The notes under the pieces are model-generated. The model made no database searches. It saw only the letters and a program-made list of their open reading frames with translations, and had not been told where the DNA came from. A DNA stretch of 64,000 nt, from NCBI RefSeq assembly GCF_964355755.1, contig NC_092670.1, positions 23,559,201 through 23,623,200 on the forward strand. Reading direction: 5' to 3'. The stretch comes from Antedon mediterranea (Eukaryota; Echinodermata; Crinoidea; Comatulida; Antedonidae). The first letter of the stretch is position 1. Every line of letters starts with the position of its first letter. Shown in pieces: positions 58,255-64,000 of this stretch. Both the position numbers and the translations under genes were made by a program.

Positions 58255-58989
58255 ATTATTTAATGGTGGTTAATTTATTAACTTGTTAATTTGTTTGTTA
58301 GTTATGATGTTATACTATTAATTATTTAGTTAGTAACCAAAGTGGAGTGGATTCGTGGCAGTTGCAACTTGACTGTAATATGCATATATATAATAATATT
58401 TACTTCTTCTTGGATAAAGTTAAAGCAAAATAAGCAATAATAAAAATTAAATATTTATTTTGCCATAAAGAAAGCAAAAACTAAACATACAGTACTATAT
58501 GTACAGTAATACCATGGACCTATAGGTCCATAGTAATACATACTGTAGTATTGAGCACCAGTAGCAGAGACGTCTGGACAATCGAATATAATCGTTATCA
58601 GCTGTCTGGGTACCCAAGGCTAGTGCTAGAAAATGGCGAAAATTCGTGTATTCATTCGCCGTCAGCGAAATGAATCCGGCACTTTTCTCATCAGAAGCAA
58701 ATCAACAAATCCTTTTATCAGTTTGTTTTGATATATAATCTGGATAATATATATTAAAATGGCCTTGGTTCAAGCATGTTTAACAGGTAAAATCAGATTT
58801 TTTCCTACCTAGGCCCCTTAGCACTGCGGTACCCTACGCCGTGTGGGGGAACCGATCTCGGCAGTATTTCTTAAGTAGCCTATCTTTCGTAAAATCCTTA
58901 GTTGAATTTTATTAATATAAATTTAATTGTATGAATATGCTATTTAAATGTTATTGACATTTTTTTTTGCTGCATTTTGTAATTCCGCA
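58255..58989. other. Region between the candidate transcript and the ATP5MF promoter
   Basis: AT-rich; contains a small ORF starting ATGGCGAAAATTCG at 58633 (about 32 codons, includes the second copy of the 23-bp repeat at 58672-58694) and a GC-rich hairpin at 58823-58865. No convincing gene. Confidence 0.4.
58823..58865. repeat. GC-rich imperfect hairpin
   Basis: Nested pairs actgc/gcagt, ggt/acc and ccc/ggg around 'tacgccgtgt', in an otherwise AT-rich setting. Could be a structured RNA or chance. Confidence 0.4.
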
Positions 58990-59147
58990 CTACTTGCTTT
59001 ATCGCGATTCCAAGATGGCGGCAATTCAAATTTTGATTTGGTAATAATTCGCGAGGTCAACCACTTTGCTGCCCGACTGTCTCCAAGTCTCGTTGGTAGC
59101 GGATCACATTTTATCTTTTGCCGGTGTATTGTTCCGCTTGATTCAAC
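58990..59147 (+). promoter_or_regulatory. ATP5MF promoter/5' UTR region with YY1 site
   Basis: CAAGATGGCGGC at 59011-59022 is a textbook YY1 motif, common in nuclear genes for mitochondrial proteins. Nearby are TCGCGA words (59002-59007 and 'attcgcgagg' at about 59048). A pyrimidine run 'ttttatctttt' (59109-59119) just before the ATG may mark a TOP-like start site; this is inference. Confidence 0.6.
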
Positions 59148-61807
59148 ATGGCCGACGGTAAAGGTGAGGTTTGCAGTAGTTTGTAAAAGTTGCATAAATG
59201 AGAATAATCTATTAAATATGAATACTTTTTGTAAGAGAATTTATAAATGAATGTCATTTGAATGTTATATTCAATTTTAAAAACGTAATGCAATAAAAGA
59301 GAAGGCCTAGAATGCGTTATTATAGAGATTAGGCTAGGCCTCCGCTCGCCTATAAAAACGACTTCATTTTTATAATATGCATGGTCGGTTTACCGCATGA
59401 CCTCTGGTTGCCACCGATTTCATTGGTGACTTGAAGCATCTAGGCCTAGCTAGTAGTAGAGTAATAGTAGCGCTAACTTTGAGCTTGCAATTTCTTTCCA
59501 TGGCATTGTGAGTCTAGCTTTAGTGCAAAAGAAAAAATGTGATTTGTTGGATTTTGCATTTCTTGGAAATATGCCATCCATGAATGTTCAACGAAACATG
59601 TAACATTTCAATAAAACATTTGTTGTTGAGAGGTTAGTGAATTGTTCAGGGTAAACTAAAGTCTATAGGCCCAGTCAGGACAGGTTATAATATTACCCGC
59701 TATCTAGCCAATTTTGTTAACATATAAAAAAAATTGTTCTATTTCAGCCATAGCAGAGATACCTCTTCGTGAAGTGAAACTTGGTCAGCTACCGAAGTGG
59801 CTTGCAACATGCTCCTTCACACCAAGTGGAGTGAAAAATGCTGTTGTTAGAAGTGCGTATGACAGTATTTTTGTTCTAATCTTTAAATTATAGATTGGTG
59901 TCAATCTGAATGGTGTTCAGGTTTTAGAGACTTGGCAATGTATAGGAAAATTGTTATAATGCACTAGTAAAGAGCTTACAGCATCACCTCTCATGTTGTT
60001 GCGAGTCCGGCTGTAGTGCAATAATAATACTTGCTCAAAAGACATCTTGTTATCAATTAGTTACAAGTTTGATAGACAAGCAAGTTACATTGATAATAAA
60101 AAAAAATAAGGATATACAGGTAATTAAATAATAAATAATATCTACTTTACTTAGTTCTTAAATATGGTATTCATAGATTTCTGGCGGTACCATACCAAGT
60201 ACATCAATGTGAGGAAAGCTAACATTGCTCCTATTGGCCAATTTGTAGCGTTAACCATCGGACTAACATATATATGGAGATTCAAGAAAGAAAGTGAGTT
60301 TATTTTTCAAAAATGTTATACAGTCAACTCTCCCAATACCGGACTCTCCCAAAACCGGAATTCACGAAAAACCGGACTTTTTTGGAGGGCCCAATTTGTC
60401 CCTATTCTAAATGTACTGTAATTTATTATGAAAACCGGAATACCCAATTCCGGAATCCGGACAAATTATGAAGTACAAAACATGAAAATTAGCGTCTGAA
60501 AACCGGACTGACAGTTAAAAAACTCCAAATATTTACGAAAACAACGTAACATCGTCGTCGCTGACTCGGATTCAATACATTCACAATATACAAAAGCTTT
60601 TAACCATACCCTGACCATGAAGTGCGCGACGTTTCGCGGTACGATCAAATAATGTTGCCATGGAGCGCTACACTGTGATTGACAGGTCAGTTCATTGTTA
60701 ACCCACGAGGCGGCAATTGCTTTGTTGCGTATCGAACTGCGGTGGGCTAGGGCTTTTTCACATCGAAGCGCAATGTCTTAATGTCTATCGTTTTTTAGCA
60801 GGGAGTTGTTAACAACTCCCTGTTTTTTAGCATATGAATTGTTCAAGTTCAATTTACATTCCACTTTGTGTCTTTGTTTTGTTTAAATTATTGTTAAATT
60901 CACAATTGCAATAGGACTTTAAAAAGGAATTGTTTCACTAAAAATGTGCATCATTATAAATTTGGAAATCATTATGGCAAAACGTAAACGGACTGAACTT
61001 GACTTAACTAGTGTTAATAAACTTTGAAATGTTACCAATTAATTATTGTGTCATTGCTTGGCTCATTTACCTAATCAATTTTCATCATTGCTATCAAATT
61101 ACGTCAAAATAAAGGAGCTTAAAAAACATGTGGTCCAGGTGTGGGCGTTTTTATTTGATTATGACACCTCTGCACATGCGCATCAATCAAAGCCCCGCTT
61201 TGCTATTTTTATCACCCATGCTGCTGCTGCTAGCTAGCTCACGAAAAAAAAACCAATAAACAGACCGAAATTATGTTCACCGTACGTACGTAGGCCTTTT
61301 TGCCGTTAAAAACACATTGAGAAAAAATAATTTACTATTGTAACATGTTTTATTGGTACAGTAAATAATGTAACTTTTAAAAAAGGTAAATTGAATATTA
61401 ATATTAATAAAGTAGGCCTAGGCCTATCAGTATTTATTTAATTAAAACTAGCTTGACACAATCATAGCCTAGGCCTTCCCTACGCTAGACCGCACCGGGC
61501 AGCATTCCGACCGGTGATTCAAAGCATTTTCAGTGACAACGTGATGACTTTAAAAATATGTTTTCAGGAAACCGGACTTTCGAAAAACCGGAAAATATAT
61601 GCCCGCCCAAGGGTGTCCAGTATTGGGAGAGTTGACTGTACTATCAATTTTAAAGTATTGAAAACAATTTTTTTTATTTCTGCTGTTTTATCTTTTTATA
61701 AATCAATTTTGCAGTAATTCAAAAGCAGTTTCAGTTTTATGTTAATGAAATTCAAAATAAAATGTAATTTTTTTTCAGAGCACCACAGAATCAGAAAATA
61801 TCACTAA
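59148..61807 (+). CDS. ATP5MF: Mitochondrial ATP synthase subunit f
   Basis: Membrane subunit of the Fo part of ATP synthase in the inner mitochondrial membrane, near the a-subunit and dimer interface. Exons 59148-59163, 59748-59852, 60177-60293 and 61779-61807 join in phase 1 each time and give 88 aa (human about 94). Recognisable parts: REVKLGQLPKWL (human EVKLGELPSWI), FTPSGV, YHTKYINVRK (human YYNKYINVKK), one transmembrane segment IAPIGQFVALTIGLTYIW, and the basic end HHRIRKYH (human HERLRKYH). The last coding exon is only 29 bp including the stop. A probable 3' UTR intron (61821-62182) follows. Introns 1, 2 and the 3' UTR intron each hold a snoRNA-like element; intron 3 holds a pogo/Tigger element. 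Confidence 0.95.
59481..59601 (+). ncRNA. Candidate intronic H/ACA snoRNA, copy A
   Basis: In ATP5MF intron 1, 146 nt before the acceptor. Opening gagcttgcaa, conserved block tgtgagtctagcttta (59507-59522), hinge AAAAGA (59527-59532, fits ANANNA), 3' hairpin with basal stem TTTGTTG/CAACGAA (59543-59549 with 59589-59595) and an upper GCAT/ATGC stem, then ACA at 59596-59598, three nt before the assigned end. 121 nt. Most diverged of the three; the 5' stem pairs in a slightly different register (TTGCA/TGCAA). Confidence 0.5.
59972..60092 (+). ncRNA. Candidate intronic H/ACA snoRNA, copy B
   Basis: In ATP5MF intron 2, 84 nt before the acceptor. 5' stem GCTTACAG with CTGTAGTGC (one bulge), conserved block TGCGAGTCCGGCTGTA (60000-60015), hinge ATAATA (60021-60026), 3' hairpin with perfect 7-bp basal stem ACTTGCT/AGCAAGT (60029-60035 with 60079-60085), an internal loop on both sides, upper stem CTTGT/ACAAG, then ACA at 60087-60089. 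121 nt. Best fold of the three. Guide target not determined. Confidence 0.6.
60321..61638 (+). mobile_element. Internally deleted pogo/Tigger-type DNA transposon
   Basis: Flanked by TA (60319-60320, 61639-61640). Ends cagtcaactctcccaatacc and its near complement ggtgtccagtattgggagag+ttgactg; several 'aaaaccgga' runs next to both ends. Inside, 60974-61027 reads MAKRKRTELDLTSVNKL then a stop, which looks like the start of a Tigger-type transposase; the DDE domain is absent. Also contains a 24-bp perfect palindrome (60799-60822). 1318 bp in ATP5MF intron 3. Confidence 0.8.
60799..60822. repeat. Perfect 24-bp palindrome
   Basis: cagggagttgtt is followed directly by its complement aacaactccctg, and the pair is flanked on both sides by ttttttagc. 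Lies inside the pogo/Tigger element. Confidence 0.9.
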
Positions 61808-61882
61808 ACTTAAATAACAGAGTGAGTATATTGGATAGATTATACATTAACTTAATAATAGTTTTTAATTTGCATTACTTTT

Positions 61883-62004
61883 GAGCTTGCAATAATCTTT
61901 ATTATATTACTGCGAGTCCGGCTGTAATGCTAGAACAATACTTGTTCCTTACGCAACTTGTTGATGTACAGTAACATGTTTGTGTGAAAAGGCAAGTGAC
62001 AAAA
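61883..62004 (+). ncRNA. Candidate intronic H/ACA snoRNA, copy C
   Basis: In the probable 3' UTR intron of ATP5MF. 5' stem AGCTTGCA with TGTAATGCT (one bulged U, one G-U), conserved block TGCGAGTCCGGCTGTA (61911-61926, identical to copy B), hinge AGAACA (61932-61937), 3' hairpin with basal stem ACTTG/CAAGT (61940-61944 with 61993-61997) and upper stem AACTTGTT/AACATGTT (one mismatch), then ACA at 61999-62001. 122 nt. Confidence 0.6.
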
Positions 62005-62343
62005 CCTACTTGTTTTTACTTCAGACATTAAAATATGTCGAAAAAGGCTTAAAACTGGCACCCATCTCCACAAGCTGTTTAAACCATTTAGCCATTATTT
62101 GTTGACACTCACTGATACTGTATGTACTAACATTTTTGGAGCCACTATTTACATCACTGATTATGTAATTTTTATTTTACAGGACACCACAAATTACTGA
62201 ATTATCAACTGATAGACACGTAGATTACAGAATTAAAGAATTGACTATATTATCATAATTACCACTGTTGCAAATACAGTTCGTTTTTGAGTGAAAATCC
62301 ATTAGTGTTTAGTGGAAATCCGTCATTATGTATCATGTACGTT

Positions 62344-62512
62344 AATGGATGTTAAGAAGATCTGACATGTTCATTATGGATGTTAAGAAGACCTGACATG
62401 TTCATTAGGAAGATGTGGCATAGTTTTATGTATGCCAAGATCTGTATGTTCATTATGGATGAGAAGAAGACAATCACTATGAATGCTAAGAAGTTCTTAT
62501 TCATTACAAAAT
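62344..62512 (+). repeat. Degenerate tandem repeat in ATP5MF 3' region
   Basis: About five loose copies of 'atggatgttaagaagacctg' followed by 'acatgttcatt', with unit lengths of roughly 27-48 bases. Confidence 0.65.
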
Positions 62513-62958
62513 AATTTACCTAATCCCATAAAACATTCTTGCTGTGAACTGTTAATTATTAGCAATACAAGTTGTTATAAAGAGTTGTATTAAAAACAGA
62601 TTGTTTATGTTACCTCAATAATGTGGTTGTTATGTGTGTATAATATTTGTACAGTGTTAAAACTATAAATTACAAGTACTCCTAGTTTTGGCAGGTACTG
62701 AGTCAGGTTATTGGGCAGTCTTAATTTTATGGGCAGTCGTAATTAAAATTTCCAGTTTTTCCATAAATGTAGCCACCTGGAGAGCACAGCACAATGGTTG
62801 TTTCACAGAAATTAACTGAGCACAGTGAAGGAAGGACCGGTTTCTATGCATTCTTTCCCATGTAAGTAGGCTACAGCATTATTTGTATTCAGATGGTTTT
62901 CAATTGTCATTCCTCAATCTACACTGCTTATTTTGTTTATTTGAAATGTATTACCATA

Positions 62959-63172
62959 TATCCTCCGGTATAATCCAACTTATGGTCTAAATCCCACCCT
63001 TATTTTGTCTGATTTCACAAACGGGCATAGTCCCAGTTACTGACTTTTGGTCTGGATGTAGGCCTCTCTATAGCCAGTTCAGATGAGTTTTTAAAAGAAA
63101 CGCTTACCAATTAATAGGCATAGTCCCACCACCCAAAGTCTGCCCAATTTTTTAGTTTTATACCAGAGGATA
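62959..63172 (-). mobile_element. MITE with 'tatc-tctggtataatc' ends, copy 2
   Basis: Ends 'tatcctccggtataatc' and 'ttataccagaggata' are inverted repeats. Shares 'gtctgatttcacaaacgggc', 'actgacttttggtctgg' and 'aaagtctgcccaatttttta' with 18289-18516 in reverse orientation. About 214 bp. Confidence 0.75.
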
Positions 63173-63355
63173 TAAGATATTGTAAAGTATATTTTAAAGT
63201 AATATAACAATGTCTGTGTATAGCACACAACAGGCTGTGTTGCAAGTACTGTAGTTTCATAAGTTGTAGGGCCTATTAAATGTACATTCTCTTCCAGTGT
63301 GTGTTTGTTACAATCTTAAATTGTAAAACAAAGTCATATTTTCATGTTCGTAAGG

Positions 63356-63361
63356 TTTATT
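63356..63361 (-). terminator. Candidate polyadenylation signal for the minus-strand gene
   Basis: tttatt on plus is AATAAA on minus, about 93 bases beyond the stop at 63454-63456. Confidence 0.5.
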
Positions 63362-63453
63362 AAATAGATTGTTTTGGCTATGATTCACTGTACAAATATT
63401 ATATAGAAATAGATTAACAAAATATTTTCTTTCAAAATGTCCAAACTGCAAAT

Positions 63454-64000
63454 CTATTTTCGGATTGCAGATTTCATAGCCTCTTGTACAAAGTCAAATT
63501 TCTCTTGCGCTTTTGGTTTAGCTTTAGTGTCATTCTGTCCACCTACAAAATCAAAGCCTGCACTCTGCCTCCCTAACTGGAGAGGTAGAGCACTGGTTCC
63601 GCTAAGATTACTGGTAGACAGCTGCGGAAACATTGCAGCAATTGAGTTTTTATCTAGAGATTGCTGCATTTGCAGTGGAGTACTTGTTTGCATTTGGTTC
63701 AAAGGTGTTCTTTCTTTTGGTCTTCCACTCGCAATTTTAACGTCAGTTTTAAAATTTAATGAGGTTAATAGATCACCAATGTTACTTTCATCAGATAACA
63801 GATCATTAGAAGAATATGTTTTCTCTGGTTCTTTTACACAACCCTCAATTGTAGTAGAGGGATTTATACTAGAATCAGTTTCCTCTATCGAATCTTTAAC
63901 ATTGGCAATGGTATCCCCTTGTTTTCCATTTTGTCCAATAATTCTTGGATTGTCTCCATAACGTAAATTATGTCCTGTTTGCAAGTCCATGTTTTGTCCA
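63454..64000 (-). CDS. C-terminal end of an unidentified protein (partial)
   Basis: Open frame of 182 codons running into the right window edge with no stop or obvious acceptor upstream, so it is probably a large terminal exon; the Met at 63990 is most likely internal. The sequence is polar and low in hydrophobic residues, so probably disordered. Notable short motifs: SDESNIGDLLTSLNF, SIAAMFPQLS, SAGFDFVGG and the end KFDFVQEAMKSAIRK. Phe/Asp-rich short motifs of this kind occur in clathrin-adaptor accessory proteins, but I could not place the family. Codon use and the intact frame support a real gene. The overlapping plus-strand ORF is its shadow. Confidence 0.7.
   Translation of the reverse strand, partial: GQNMDLQTGHNLRYGDNPRIIGQNGKQGDTIANVKDSIEETDSSINPSTTIEGCVKEPEKTYSSNDLLSDESNIGDLLTSLNFKTDVKIASGRPKERTPLNQMQTSTPLQMQQSLDKNSIAAMFPQLSTSNLSGTSALPLQLGRQSAGFDFVGGQNDTKAKPKAQEKFDFVQEAMKSAIRK

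Larger units (their letters stand above)
61808..63453. other. ATP5MF 3' region and intergenic space
   Basis: Begins with ATP5MF 3' UTR (61808-61820), a likely 3' UTR intron (donor GTGAGT at 61821, acceptor ending 62182) and a 3' exon with ATTAAA at 62232. It also holds a degenerate tandem repeat (62344-62512), a MITE (62959-63172) and the presumed 3' UTR of the minus-strand gene (down to about 63340). Confidence 0.5.

Noticed and set aside
63437-63961. 174-codon plus-strand ORF
   Set aside because: Antisense shadow of the minus-strand coding exon, which has the better composition, a stop and a downstream AATAAA.

Overview
This is animal nuclear DNA. It is AT-rich, has many small introns with GT-AG borders, and contains LINE, SINE and MITE-type repeats but no operons. 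Frequent 'taggcctaggcc'-like tracts and the repeat types suggest a marine deuterostome invertebrate, most likely an echinoderm; this is an inference from sequence style, not a proven identification.

Layout. (1) 1-7136, plus strand: the 3' part of a BAHCC1/TNRC18-type chromatin gene, 14 exons, with an AT-hook, a Tudor-like region and a C-terminal BAH domain. Its probable 3' UTR runs to about 9472. (2) About 9.5-41.4 kb: a 32 kb gene-poor stretch with SINEs, LINE 3' ends, MITEs, a pogo/Tigger-type MITE and a 44-unit, 37-bp minisatellite (34974-36615). (3) 41470-42060, minus strand: an intact single-coding-exon ARL4-type small GTPase in which Ser replaces the usual catalytic-loop Gln. (4) 43.8-45.7 kb: a TIR element carrying a tRNA-like Pol III unit, followed by a 5'-truncated LINE. 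(5) 45856-56213, plus strand: a complete TONSL gene. The 22-exon model stays in one frame (1419 aa), with TPR, acidic, ankyrin, ubiquitin-like and LRR regions. (6) 57.0-58.3 kb: a TATA-containing two-exon candidate transcript with only a 15-codon ORF. (7) 59148-61807, plus strand: ATP5MF, mitochondrial ATP synthase subunit f, 88 aa. (8) 63454-64000, minus strand: the C-terminal end of an unidentified protein.

BAHCC1/TNRC18 and TONSL are both histone-reading proteins of the nucleus. ATP5MF belongs to the mitochondrial ATP synthase and ARL4 to membrane trafficking. Nothing in the sequence suggests these neighbours are co-regulated.

The most interesting candidate is a set of three related ~121-nt elements in three different ATP5MF introns (59481-59601, 59972-60092, 61883-62004). 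Each has a 5' stem, an ANANNA (H-box-like) hinge, a 3' hairpin and an ACA triplet at the same place. I propose that they are an undescribed family of paralogous intronic H/ACA snoRNAs. All exon borders were read by eye from splice consensus, frame continuity and recalled family similarity; no search or alignment program was run.
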